Source of the DNA: an uncultured Acidobacteriota bacterium | Lineage (GTDB): Bacteria; Acidobacteriota; Blastocatellia; Pyrinomonadales; Pyrinomonadaceae | DNA length: 59,118 bases | Assembly: GCA_937859595.1 (NCBI GenBank) | Contig: CALMAH010000038.1 | Span: forward strand, 1 to 59,118 | Reading direction: 5' to 3' | In this document: positions 1 through 8,751 of the stretch, in pieces | Layout: every line of letters begins with the position of its first letter | Position numbering within the stretch: the first letter of the stretch is position 1 | The notes under the pieces: generated by a model | What the model was told of the DNA's origin: nothing | The model's input: only the letters and a program-made list of their open reading frames with translations | Databases searched by the model: none | Program-made: the position numbers and the translations under genes

Positions 1-87
1 AATTACCCGGCTTCCTCTATTTTAAATCGGTGTCTTTTTTCGGGGGGACGTCAACGGGGTATTGTTTGCCTTAGCTTCCGATACGGA

Positions 88-879
88 CTAGCCACAGTGA
101 GTGTTTGTACAACTTTGACAACTACTAACCTGGCAGCCGAAATTCGGTAATCCCTGACACATGAAACATCCTTCTTTGGTTTGCCCATTCCATTGGCAAA
201 TTTGATGCTGACATTGCTCTGAAGCAGAATCAATCAAGTTGAAAGATGCTTTGACAAATATACTCTCGAGTGTCAAGGCACTTGTATAGCTATTAGAATT
301 TTGACATCTAAGCAGATAAGAGGTATCAACTTGGCTCGACACTTTTGTAATGTCAGTTGGTTCATTCTGATCCCCCAAGTCTTTGGCAGAACTCCCGAAG
401 GAAGCGTCGACTACTGACAGTTCTAATCTAAAACTTCCTGTAGGTTGATCTTCCTTTGAATATGACTTCAAAATGTCAGTAAACTTTACAACAGGAAAAT
501 CAATGATGCGTCGCTCACCTGGTGAGATCGACACTCCCAAAACAGGACTTTCGTCACTACTTATTTTAACAAATTGATCGGTTTCTTTATCATCTGCCCT
601 CAAAAGCTGCCAGAGCAACTTTACAGAAGTTGCAACTTTGTTAGAACGATTATGCAGGCCGATTTTTGTAACTGCCAGTCCTTTGTATGCTTCGGTTGTT
701 ACACTATATACCACCACATCAGAGCTTTGTTTATCACTAGGCACTGCTGTAAAAGTCCAATCTCCGATTGGTAATTCAGCAACCACACGTTCCTGTCCGA
801 ACGACGACGACGCGTACGAAGTCAATAAGATAGTTGTCACAATACACAGGCGCAAGATACATGAAAGATGGTTCTTCAT
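88..879 (-). CDS. Secreted Cys-rich protein, unknown function
   Basis: No family recognised. The 263-residue product opens with a signal peptide: basic MKNH, a hydrophobic stretch to about residue 25, then small residues before FGQE. The body (about residues 35-215) is polar and reads like beta-sandwich sequence. The last ~41 residues hold eight cysteines in close spacing (EQC, QIC, EGC, FMC, FGC, SSC, QSC, THC), which suggests a disulfide-knotted or metal-binding tail. The ATG at 879 is well supported by AAGGAG nine bases upstream. It is a lone gene, divergent from the VIT/vWA gene. An extracytoplasmic location is inferred from the signal peptide and the cysteines. Confidence 0.75.
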   Translation of the reverse strand: MKNHLSCILRLCIVTTILLTSYASSSFGQERVVAELPIGDWTFTAVPSDKQSSDVVVYSVTTEAYKGLAVTKIGLHNRSNKVATSVKLLWQLLRADDKETDQFVKISSDESPVLGVSISPGERRIIDFPVVKFTDILKSYSKEDQPTGSFRLELSVVDASFGSSAKDLGDQNEPTDITKVSSQVDTSYLLRCQNSNSYTSALTLESIFVKASFNLIDSASEQCQHQICQWNGQTKEGCFMCQGLPNFGCQVSSCQSCTNTHCG

Positions 880-1319
880 GGTGGTGATTCTCCTTTGTTA
901 ACGAAACGCGATAATTCTTAAATTCGCGACGGCCAAGCGTTTCCCAAGGGACCGAAGCAAAGCAAAACAAATGGGAGAGGTTGAGAGGAGTAGATCAGAA
1001 GTCAAGCCTTAATGTTTTGAACTTCGTGATCAATCTCTTGGACCTTGTCTGATACACTCACGTCCTTTCCTTGCGGCAGACACCAAGACACCGAGCCGGG
1101 AATGCAGTAGAAATGCAATTTCAAACAGCGGTTCGAAAGACGTAATCCCAATGAACATACCCTCTCACTGTGGATTCTCTGTTGTTTTATCACGGTTTTT
1201 ACACGCGCCAGAAATATTTTTGTTCCAAATTTTTTTTGCAAGAAATTGTTTCTGGCTTCGTTCGGTATGTATCCAACTGTGCGAAACTTGTCCGGTTTTC
1301 TAAGTTATGGGGATAAAAG
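880..1319. other. 440-bp divergent intergenic region
   Basis: This stretch lies between two divergently transcribed secreted-protein genes. I see no convincing gene, repeat or RNA structure. The short frames in it have no ribosome binding site and no protein-like composition. Both promoters must lie here, but no clear -35/-10 pair stands out. The part from about 1185 to 1320 is T-rich and the likelier promoter side for the plus-strand gene, which has GGGGAT just before its ATG. Confidence 0.5.
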
Positions 1320-3569
1320 ATGAAGTATAAAAACTTTGTGGGATTACTCTGCGTTGCCGCGGCAGCGCTTTTTTCCGCCGTAGAAGCATTGGGCCAGGGC
1401 GTTATAGTCCCGATAGTATGTGATGTACGGCCATGCCGGCCGCCTCGGCCTGTACCACAACCCGTGCCTCTCCCGGCCGCATTGCCGGTAAAATCGATCA
1501 AGCTGGACACGAAGATCAATGGCCAGGTGGCAACGACCCACGTGGAACAGGTCTTTCGGAACGATACGCGGTTCACGCTCGAAGGCACGTATTTTTTCCC
1601 GATCCCGTCCGATGCTTCAATAGTTGAGTTCGTTATCTGGGAAGACGGGAAAAGGCACGTCGGAGAAGTGTTGACGCGGGAAGAAGCGAGGCGGATCTAC
1701 GACGAGATAGTCCGTCGTCAACGCGACCCGGGCCTCTTGGAATACGCCGGGAATGATCTGCTCCAGGCTTCGATCTTTCCGATCCCTCCGAATTCTGAAA
1801 AGAAGATCGAGCTGAAGTATTCACAGATACTAAAGTCTGATTCCGGGACGATAGCTTATAGATACCCCTTAGGAACGGGTCGTAATCTATGGCGCGATCG
1901 GCGTCCGGGCTTCGAAACATCTAACGCAACCGCACCCCGTCAGCAGTTCGGGAACGTTTCCGGTTCGATCGAAATCATCGGAAAGGGGCGATTGAGGAAC
2001 ATTTACTCGCCTTCACACGATATCGATATAAAGTTGAAGGGCGAATCGGCAGCGGCGGTCTCATTTGAAACGCGCGACAACGACAGCGATCTTCAGCTTT
2101 TCTACAGCGTGTCGAATGACGATCTGGGCCTGTCGCTTTTGACCTATCGTGAGCCTGGAAAGGACGGCTATTTCCTGCTGATGCTCTCGCCTCGAGACTA
2201 TATTTCCGATAGCGAGGTCGTAGACAAGGACATCGTATTTGTTCTCGACACAAGCGGATCAATGGCCGACGAGGGGAAGATCGAAAAGGCAAAGGCGGCC
2301 CTGCTCTTCGGGATAAGGACACTTCGCGACGGAGACCGCTTCGGGTTGGTCAATTTTGCCGGCGAGGAGCACCTTATGGAATCGTCACTGATCCGTGCGG
2401 ATGCGTCAGGTAAACGACGAGGGGAGGAATTCGTTTCAAGGCTTCGTGCGACCGGCGGCACGAATATAAATGACACGCTGATCGCATCGCTAAGACTTTT
2501 TGGGCAAAACGATCGGCCGAAAATGCTTGTGTTTATGACGGACGGGCTTCCGACGGTAGGCGAGACCAACAACGAGCGAATCCTTGCAAATCTCGCCAAA
2601 GTTAAGAACGCGGATGTCCGGATCTTTCCTTTTGGATTCGGATATGATGTAAACACAGTACTTCTCGATCGCTTGGGTTCCGAAAATGGCGGGGTGTCGG
2701 ATTATGTGCAGCCGAAAGAGGACCTCGAGATCAAGGTCTCCAATTTCTTTGCCAGAGTCAGTTCACCGGTGCTCTCCGATCCTGAATTGGATCTTGGGCC
2801 CTTGCGTGCCGAAATGGTCTACCCGCGCCGCCCGGGCGACATCTTTAAAGGGATGCAGATGGTTCTGATCGGGCGTTATAAGAACGAAAGCGACATTCGG
2901 AATGCCGTTATCAGGTTGACCGGCAAGACGGGTGCCGAAACGAGAACATTCACTTATCGCAACCTCGAATTTCCGATAAGGGCGACAGAAAACAACTTTC
3001 TGCCAAGGCTTTGGGCAAGCCGGCGCGTTGGCTGGCTGGTCGAGGAGATCCGAATAAACGGCGAGACGAAAGAATTGAAGGATGAGGTGATCGACTTGGG
3101 CACCAGGTACGGGATCGTGACGCCCTACACCTCTTACCTGGCGACCGACGGAAGCTTTGCCGCGACACGACGGGACGCAAGCGGGCGAGCAACGATAGCC
3201 CCCGGAGCCGAACGCCGGATGGCCGAGGTTCGAGGAGCCGATGCTGTACAGATGAGCGTTCAGCAAAACGTCCAAAAATCGAACATCTCGCTTGCGGCTC
3301 GGGAAAATGAATCGGCCGAGAACCAGGTGCTCATCCGGCGGTCGGGGAACAACCAGTTTGTCGGCAACCGCAACTTCTTTTTTGAAGATGGCGCCTGGGT
3401 GGACTCCGCATACTCACGAGAGAGAAAGCTGGAAGAGGTTTCGATACGATTCGCAAGCGACGAGTATTTTCGACTGGTTGCAAAGGAAAGGGAACTTGCC
3501 CGATATTTTGCACTTGGTGAAAACGTGGTCGTCGTTTGGCAGGACAAGGTCTATAGAGTGACCAATTAA
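1320..3569 (+). CDS. VIT and von Willebrand factor A domain protein, secreted
   Basis: The protein has 749 residues with an N-terminal signal peptide (cleavage near ALGQG, residue ~26). Residues ~45-170 match the VIT (vault/inter-alpha-trypsin) fold, with the usual HVEQVF, GTYFFPIP and REEARRIYDE-like segments. A vWA domain begins near residue 303 (DIVFVLDTSGSM) with an intact MIDAS motif, DTSGS, and later TGGTN and MTDG, so metal-dependent ligand binding is likely. The C-terminal ~250 residues are unassigned. VIT-vWA proteins are common in Gram-negative bacteria as envelope adhesion or scaffolding proteins, but their ligands are mostly unknown. GGGGAT precedes the ATG. A hairpin terminator follows, so it is probably monocistronic. 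Confidence 0.9.
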   Translation: MKYKNFVGLLCVAAAALFSAVEALGQGVIVPIVCDVRPCRPPRPVPQPVPLPAALPVKSIKLDTKINGQVATTHVEQVFRNDTRFTLEGTYFFPIPSDASIVEFVIWEDGKRHVGEVLTREEARRIYDEIVRRQRDPGLLEYAGNDLLQASIFPIPPNSEKKIELKYSQILKSDSGTIAYRYPLGTGRNLWRDRRPGFETSNATAPRQQFGNVSGSIEIIGKGRLRNIYSPSHDIDIKLKGESAAAVSFETRDNDSDLQLFYSVSNDDLGLSLLTYREPGKDGYFLLMLSPRDYISDSEVVDKDIVFVLDTSGSMADEGKIEKAKAALLFGIRTLRDGDRFGLVNFAGEEHLMESSLIRADASGKRRGEEFVSRLRATGGTNINDTLIASLRLFGQNDRPKMLVFMTDGLPTVGETNNERILANLAKVKNADVRIFPFGFGYDVNTVLLDRLGSENGGVSDYVQPKEDLEIKVSNFFARVSSPVLSDPELDLGPLRAEMVYPRRPGDIFKGMQMVLIGRYKNESDIRNAVIRLTGKTGAETRTFTYRNLEFPIRATENNFLPRLWASRRVGWLVEEIRINGETKELKDEVIDLGTRYGIVTPYTSYLATDGSFAATRRDASGRATIAPGAERRMAEVRGADAVQMSVQQNVQKSNISLAARENESAENQVLIRRSGNNQFVGNRNFFFEDGAWVDSAYSRERKLEEVSIRFASDEYFRLVAKERELARYFALGENVVVVWQDKVYRVTN

Positions 3570-3604
3570 GTCCGTTTGGCAAATTCGCGTTAACCGCATC
3601 GTCC

Positions 3605-3662
3605 AAAAAAGGTGATTTCTGTCTGAAAAGAAGTTATTCTAGTAGACAGCAGTCACCTTTTT
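3605..3662 (+). terminator. Bipartite hairpin terminator after the VIT/vWA gene
   Basis: AAAAAGGTGA and CTGTCT (3606-3624) pair with AGACAG and TCACCTTTTT (3644-3662). The outer A-tract pairs with a closing T-tract, as in a bidirectional intrinsic terminator. It ends 24 bases before the next start codon and separates that gene from the upstream one. Confidence 0.7.
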
Positions 3663-3685
3663 GTATCGAACTCGGAGGTTTTTTA

Positions 3686-4657
3686 GTGGTTAAGACGGTC
3701 TCTATTCTCTCGCTTGCACTTGTATTTACAACATTTACCGGTTCACTTTTTGCCCAGTCAGCTTGGCGTGCGGGCAAGGTCGAGTGTCCCGGAGACCTGA
3801 TCTCAGTCTATTTTACTTCTGCCGGCAAAGGGTGGATAGCAGGTGATTCGGGTTTTTTGGCGTCCACCACAGACGGCGGGCGTACGTGGAACCGCGCGGA
3901 CCTGGGCACCGATGCCGATATAAATGAGATCTATTTTCGAAATGAACGGAACGGCTACCTTGTCGCCGGAAAGAGGATGTTCATTACCTCAGACGCGGGC
4001 GACACATGGCGAGAGACCGAGATAGTAAGGCCCGGAATGCTGGAACGCGGCACCCCGGAATTCTTGAGCATCAGGTTTGCGGACCGACGCCGAGGCATAA
4101 TCGTAGGCTCGGTGCTGAATGAAGACGAGCGTGTCATCGATTCGCTTGTGCTGAGGTCCGAAGACGGAGGCGAAACCTGGGAGCGGATCATCGTTCCGTC
4201 AAAGGCCGAGTTGTTTCATCTGCATTTTGACGGAAGTTCACGGGCATGGATAGTCGGCGACGAGGGGATGATACTTGCGACCACGGACGGAGGTTCCACA
4301 TGGCGACAGCAGCGCTCCGGCACGAAGCATGCGCTGTATAACGTGTTCTTCAGGAATAGCCGCGTAGGGTACGTCGTCGGCAAGGGCGGGACCATCCTTC
4401 GCACCGAGGACGGGGGCAACAATTGGCTCACCGTAGCTAACAACTTCCCCGAAACCTTTATGAGGGTTGATTTTGCAGACGCGAACAACGGCTGGATAGT
4501 CGGCCATAACGGCACGATCCTGAGATCGGGAGATCAGGGCCGGACCTGGGTGAAACAAGAGAGCGGGACGGACCGGGACCTGTATGGCCTCTTCATGGTG
4601 CGCCGCTATGGATGGGCCGTTGGGGCCAATGGAATGGTCCTTGAGAGCGTCAGATAG
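3686..4657 (+). CDS. YCF48/BNR-type beta-propeller protein, secreted
   Basis: The 323-residue secreted protein has a signal peptide ending near LFAQS. The mature part is built of repeats carrying the Asp-box/BNR signature S/T-x-D-x-G-x-T-W: STTDGGRTW, TSDAGDTW, SEDGGETW, TTDGGSTW, TEDGGNNW and SGDQGRTW, alternating with GWIVGDxG-type turns. This is the layout of YCF48/Hcf136-like photosystem II assembly factors and of sialidase-like propellers. In a non-photosynthetic acidobacterium it is more likely a generic periplasmic assembly or binding propeller. The start is GTG at 3686, chosen because CGGAGG lies eight bases upstream and the signal peptide begins there. The gap to the receptor gene is 137 bp. 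Confidence 0.85.
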   Translation: MVKTVSILSLALVFTTFTGSLFAQSAWRAGKVECPGDLISVYFTSAGKGWIAGDSGFLASTTDGGRTWNRADLGTDADINEIYFRNERNGYLVAGKRMFITSDAGDTWRETEIVRPGMLERGTPEFLSIRFADRRRGIIVGSVLNEDERVIDSLVLRSEDGGETWERIIVPSKAELFHLHFDGSSRAWIVGDEGMILATTDGGSTWRQQRSGTKHALYNVFFRNSRVGYVVGKGGTILRTEDGGNNWLTVANNFPETFMRVDFADANNGWIVGHNGTILRSGDQGRTWVKQESGTDRDLYGLFMVRRYGWAVGANGMVLESVR

Positions 4658-4687
4658 AAAATTTCCACAAAAAATCGCACATTTCTA

Positions 4688-4760
4688 TTAACACTTTTGT
4701 TAAAGTTGTGCTATCTTACATCATATTTTCCGCACATAATCCTTTTTTTCATAAGGATTA
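4688..4760 (+). promoter_or_regulatory. Two short palindromes upstream of the TonB-dependent receptor
   Basis: TTAACA (4688-4693) and TGTTAA (4698-4703) form a 6-bp palindrome with a CTTT spacer. TAATCCTT (4737-4744) and AAGGATTA (4753-4760) form an 8-bp palindrome with an 8-base spacer. The leader is very AT-rich. The first looks like an operator half-site pair. The second lies 35 bases before the start codon and would fold in the mRNA. No confident -35/-10 pair was found. Confidence 0.35.
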
Positions 4761-4794
4761 GTTATATTAATAAAACCTAAACTTGGAGGATATG

Positions 4795-7700
4795 ATGGGC
4801 GATCAAACTTTGAAACGGGTGCTTACCATGGCCATGGTAATGCTGTGCACCTGTGTAATGGCATTTGCTCAGGGCACAACGTCCCGTGTGGTCGGAACAG
4901 TGACCGACAACACCGGTGCGGTTGTAGCCGGAGCAACGGTCATCCTTACCAACGACGCTACTAATGTCAGCCTCACGACGACCACGGGGAACACGGGACT
5001 TTACGTGTTCGACCTGGTTCAGCCGGGTTCTTACACGGTCACGGTCGAGAGGGAAGGCTTTAGGCGTTTTGTTTCCACCCGAAACACGGTACTTGTTAAC
5101 CAGCCTGCAACGGTAAATGCACGATTAGAGATAGGCGACGTCGAAGCGACGGTTTCCGTCGAGGGGAGCGCGACACTTGTGCAAACGAGCAGTTCGGGAA
5201 ACCTGGGAGGTACAGTTGAACAACGTACCATAGAGAGCCTGCCGATCGTGGGAACGCGCGGCAGAAATCCGCTGGACATCCTGAACTTTCAGCCGGGCAT
5301 TACGACCGGTGCGAACACGGGCGGCGGGGTTCACATTCATGGATCACGTGACCGCGCGTTCAACTTTACGCTGGACGGCATCGACATAAACGAATCGACC
5401 GCGGGCGGTTCGAACTTCACTCCTCTGAGGACCAATCCGGACTCGCTGCAGGAGTTTCAGATCGTTACCTCAGGTTTTACGGCCGAACTAGGCCGAAGCA
5501 GCGGCGCCCAGGTAACCCTCGTCACCCGCTCTGGTACGAACCAGTTTCGCGGAAACATCTTTGAGTATTACCAGACAAAGGGAGCATTGGCCCGCGGGTA
5601 TGCGGCCAACGTAAACCAGACAGATAAAGAGAACTTTATACAGCACATCTTCGGAGGATCGTTCGGCGGGCCGCTGTTCAACCCCTTCGGCCGCAACGAA
5701 AGGCCAGTAACGCTGACCCGTGACAGGGCGTTCTTCTTTGTAAATCTTCAGATACTCCGAGCGTCAGATGCGTTGATCCAGACAAGAACGGTTTATACGC
5801 AGTCAGTGCGGAACGGCGTTTATCGATGGCTACGAGGCGGGCAGAACGGGCCCGGCGTGGTTGATGCGAATGGAAATCCGATCGCACCGCCGTGCAGCGT
5901 TACGGTAACGACGAATTGTATCGATTCGTACAACATCCCGGCGGGGACGGGCATTTCGCTAGATCCGCTTCTGATGTCCTACATCAACCGGATGCCTCTT
6001 CCGAACAGTTTCAGCGCGTCGGGCGACGGGCTGAACGTAGCGGCATTTATATTCAACTCGCCACAGCGGGAAGAACAATACGATCTCCATACGAAGTTCG
6101 ACTTCCGTCTTAACGACGCGAACCATCTCTATGTACGCTGGTCGCAGGGTGAGCAGAACACCATCGGTGACGCCGCGAACGCCGGCCGTCCGCGATTTCC
6201 GGACAACGACAGTTATCGAGTAGATACGTTCCGTACGCCGAAAAATCTGGCGATCAACTGGCGATCTTCCCCAACAGCGACATTTACGAATGAATTTATT
6301 TTCGGTATCAGCGATTTCGGATTCTCTTTCACAAATCCGAACACAGATCCGAACCATCAGTTCATCTTTAATCTTCCCACGGATTTCAACTCGGCATTTA
6401 CCTACAATGCACGTTCATTCAGGACGTTCCAGTTCGTAGACAATATGACATTCGATCTCTCGCCGCACGTTATCAAGGCAGGAGCGAACATCAGGTTGGG
6501 CCGCAGTACGGACGACAGGTCGGGTGTAGCGGGCGGTGGTATCGAGGGCAGCTTTAACTTCAGCCGTCTGATCAACAACAACTGGAATTTCCCAACTCCG
6601 CTGCCAACTGGTGCAGCAACTATCAACACAGCGGACCGCACCCGGCTTGAGAACGTGATAAATGACGTTCTCGGACGCGTCGGCCAGATCACACAGGCAT
6701 TTGTAAGCGACCCGAGCAATCCTAGTGCTTTCGCTCCCGCAGGCACACGGTGGCTTTTTGAGGCCTATCATCCTGAACTCGATTTCTACTTGCAGGACAC
6801 GTGGAGATGGCGACGTAACTTCACCGTCGATCTTGGTGTCAGGTGGGAGATGAGGCTTCATCCGCGCGAAGCTAGCGGCGGAAGGCCGATCCTTGTGCCA
6901 GATCGTTCGGTGGTCCTGGGTGCCACGCCGTCCGACACGATAACCTGGACGGAAGGTAAGCTGTTCAAGAACCGATACGGCATAATCCTGCCGACACTTG
7001 GTTTTGCATGGGACCCCTTTGGCGATGGACGCACCTCGGTTCGTGCGAACTATCGAAAATCTTCGGATAGGATCTCCACATTCCTGTTCAGTTCGTTCAT
7101 TTTCCAGAGCACGCCGGGGAACAATGCGCTTGGCACCGACACGTTCTTTGGAGCGAGCGGCGGATTGCTGCGAGACGGGCTTCCGTCCGTGGTGCCGACT
7201 AGCTCGCCGGCGGCATTGAGGACGCCGCAGGCATTCAGCACGGCGGCAACGACCGTTATTGATCCGGATCTAAAGTTCCCGAGTATTCATAACTGGACAC
7301 TTAGCTTCCAGCGTGAGTTCTTTGGTTCGAATGTTTTCGAGGTCAATTATATCGGCAAGAAGGCGACGAATCTTCACGGGACCTACAACGTAAATCAGGT
7401 TGACCTGAACGGTACGCTGCCTGGAGCCGGTGGAGAGACTTTCCTGCAGGCCTTTAATTCGATCAGAGGAAATGCGGCTTATAACAGCCCGCTGATCAAC
7501 CTGCTGTTTACGGGCAATGCTGCGAATAATGGCGGAACCGCACGTTTCAGGGCCTTGAATGCTACGGCGATCACGCAGGGTAGTGTTGCCTCTCTCGCGA
7601 TCGCGGCATCGCAAAAAGTGTGTGTTGCGGCGGATGTAACCGCAGGACTCTGCACCAACGCGCAGCTTGGCCAAAGGATCCTCGGGATCCACGGGTTCGA

Positions 7701-8583
7701 CTCCTTCTTCCAGCCGTTCTCACAGTTCACCGGTGGTATGAACGTCGTTGATAGCAATGACTTTTCGTTCTACAACGGGCTTGAATTCACTGTTCGACGC
7801 AGGATGAGACAGGGCATCAGCTATCAGGTCGGTTACACCTATGCCGTATCGAAGGACACCAGGTCGTTCGACCCTGTGTTTACTACGCTTGGGACCGGAA
7901 CGACGCAGACCGCGGCCAATACGCCTCTTGATAACTTTAATCGGAAGGCCAACTATGCGTGGTCGGATTTCGATCGACGGCATTCTGTGCTTGGTACCTA
8001 TGTTGTAGAGCTGCCGTTCGGCCGGGGTAAGAAACTTAACTCCGACAACGCGATCGCCAGCTACATAATCAGCGGTTGGCAGTTGGCTGGAACGGTCAGG
8101 CTAACTTCTGGTCGTCCATTCTCGGTGTTTGCCGGTCTGAATACGGTCAGCAATACGAGCGGTTCGTGGGCAAATTGCGACGGCTGCCCGAGAAATCTCG
8201 GCAGTTTGGTCCAAGGCAACTTCGACAACACCGCAAATCCTCTCTTGAGGAACTGGTGGTTCGATCCCGCCGCCCGTGCACGGTTTTCACAGCCGGATCC
8301 GGGCCAGCCTGGAAATACGGGAAGGAACTACTTTATCGGACCGAAGTACTGGGAAACCGATATGTCCATCTCGCGTAACTTCCGCTTTACAGAGAGGATG
8401 AGTTTCGATGTTCGTGTAGATGCAAGAAATCTGACGAACACTCCGAACTTCTCATTCCCGACAGCTGTGTTGCCGGCCGGTTTCTCGCAAACCGGATACG
8501 GAACGAGCATTTTCGGGCGTATCAATGCTGACGTTACGAACAGTGCACGAAGGATACAATTCTCCGGAAAGCTGAATTTCTAG
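4795..8583 (+). CDS. Oar-like TonB-dependent receptor with carboxypeptidase-regulatory domain
   Basis: An outer-membrane receptor of about 1262 residues. After the signal peptide (ending AFAQG) comes a carboxypeptidase-regulatory-like (CNA-B type) domain, about residues 30-110 (VVGTVTDNTGAVVAGATV). A plug follows (about 125-250) with TLDGIDINES and an EFQIVTSGF-like segment, then a long beta-barrel ending in aromatic F, as barrel-assembly signals do. This architecture is typical of acidobacterial and myxobacterial Oar proteins, which import or secrete unknown substrates with TonB energy. The frame can be extended to TTG at 4783, but that codon overlaps the GGAGGA ribosome binding site (4785-4790). 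ATG 4795 is chosen, with ATG 4792 also possible. A strong terminator follows. Confidence 0.93.
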   Translation: MGDQTLKRVLTMAMVMLCTCVMAFAQGTTSRVVGTVTDNTGAVVAGATVILTNDATNVSLTTTTGNTGLYVFDLVQPGSYTVTVEREGFRRFVSTRNTVLVNQPATVNARLEIGDVEATVSVEGSATLVQTSSSGNLGGTVEQRTIESLPIVGTRGRNPLDILNFQPGITTGANTGGGVHIHGSRDRAFNFTLDGIDINESTAGGSNFTPLRTNPDSLQEFQIVTSGFTAELGRSSGAQVTLVTRSGTNQFRGNIFEYYQTKGALARGYAANVNQTDKENFIQHIFGGSFGGPLFNPFGRNERPVTLTRDRAFFFVNLQILRASDALIQTRTVYTQSVRNGVYRWLRGGQNGPGVVDANGNPIAPPCSVTVTTNCIDSYNIPAGTGISLDPLLMSYINRMPLPNSFSASGDGLNVAAFIFNSPQREEQYDLHTKFDFRLNDANHLYVRWSQGEQNTIGDAANAGRPRFPDNDSYRVDTFRTPKNLAINWRSSPTATFTNEFIFGISDFGFSFTNPNTDPNHQFIFNLPTDFNSAFTYNARSFRTFQFVDNMTFDLSPHVIKAGANIRLGRSTDDRSGVAGGGIEGSFNFSRLINNNWNFPTPLPTGAATINTADRTRLENVINDVLGRVGQITQAFVSDPSNPSAFAPAGTRWLFEAYHPELDFYLQDTWRWRRNFTVDLGVRWEMRLHPREASGGRPILVPDRSVVLGATPSDTITWTEGKLFKNRYGIILPTLGFAWDPFGDGRTSVRANYRKSSDRISTFLFSSFIFQSTPGNNALGTDTFFGASGGLLRDGLPSVVPTSSPAALRTPQAFSTAATTVIDPDLKFPSIHNWTLSFQREFFGSNVFEVNYIGKKATNLHGTYNVNQVDLNGTLPGAGGETFLQAFNSIRGNAAYNSPLINLLFTGNAANNGGTARFRALNATAITQGSVASLAIAASQKVCVAADVTAGLCTNAQLGQRILGIHGFDSFFQPFSQFTGGMNVVDSNDFSFYNGLEFTVRRRMRQGISYQVGYTYAVSKDTRSFDPVFTTLGTGTTQTAANTPLDNFNRKANYAWSDFDRRHSVLGTYVVELPFGRGKKLNSDNAIASYIISGWQLAGTVRLTSGRPFSVFAGLNTVSNTSGSWANCDGCPRNLGSLVQGNFDNTANPLLRNWWFDPAARARFSQPDPGQPGNTGRNYFIGPKYWETDMSISRNFRFTERMSFDVRVDARNLTNTPNFSFPTAVLPAGFSQTGYGTSIFGRINADVTNSARRIQFSGKLNF

Positions 8584-8610
8584 GTTTTCGGTGGATCGTA
8601 AAACGAAAGG

Positions 8611-8647
8611 CTCTGCGATGTCGAATGATGTCGCAGAGTTTTTTTTT
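8611..8647 (+). terminator. Intrinsic terminator of the receptor gene
   Basis: The perfect 8-bp stem CTCTGCGA (8611-8618) / TCGCAGAG (8631-8638) is followed by nine T residues. It lies 27 bases after the receptor stop codon, between convergent genes. Confidence 0.9.
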
Positions 8648-8751
8648 GGCCCAGCGGCAACTTAATCGAAGGCTGCCGCATCAAGAAGAATGGATCAGAA
8701 AGATGCAAACGTCCCGCTGTTGTTGACGTTTCTTTCTAATACCTCCTGTTT

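Noticed and set aside
1002..1241. 79-codon minus-strand frame in the 880-1319 gap
   Set aside because: Composition is not protein-like, there is no ribosome binding site and no domain.
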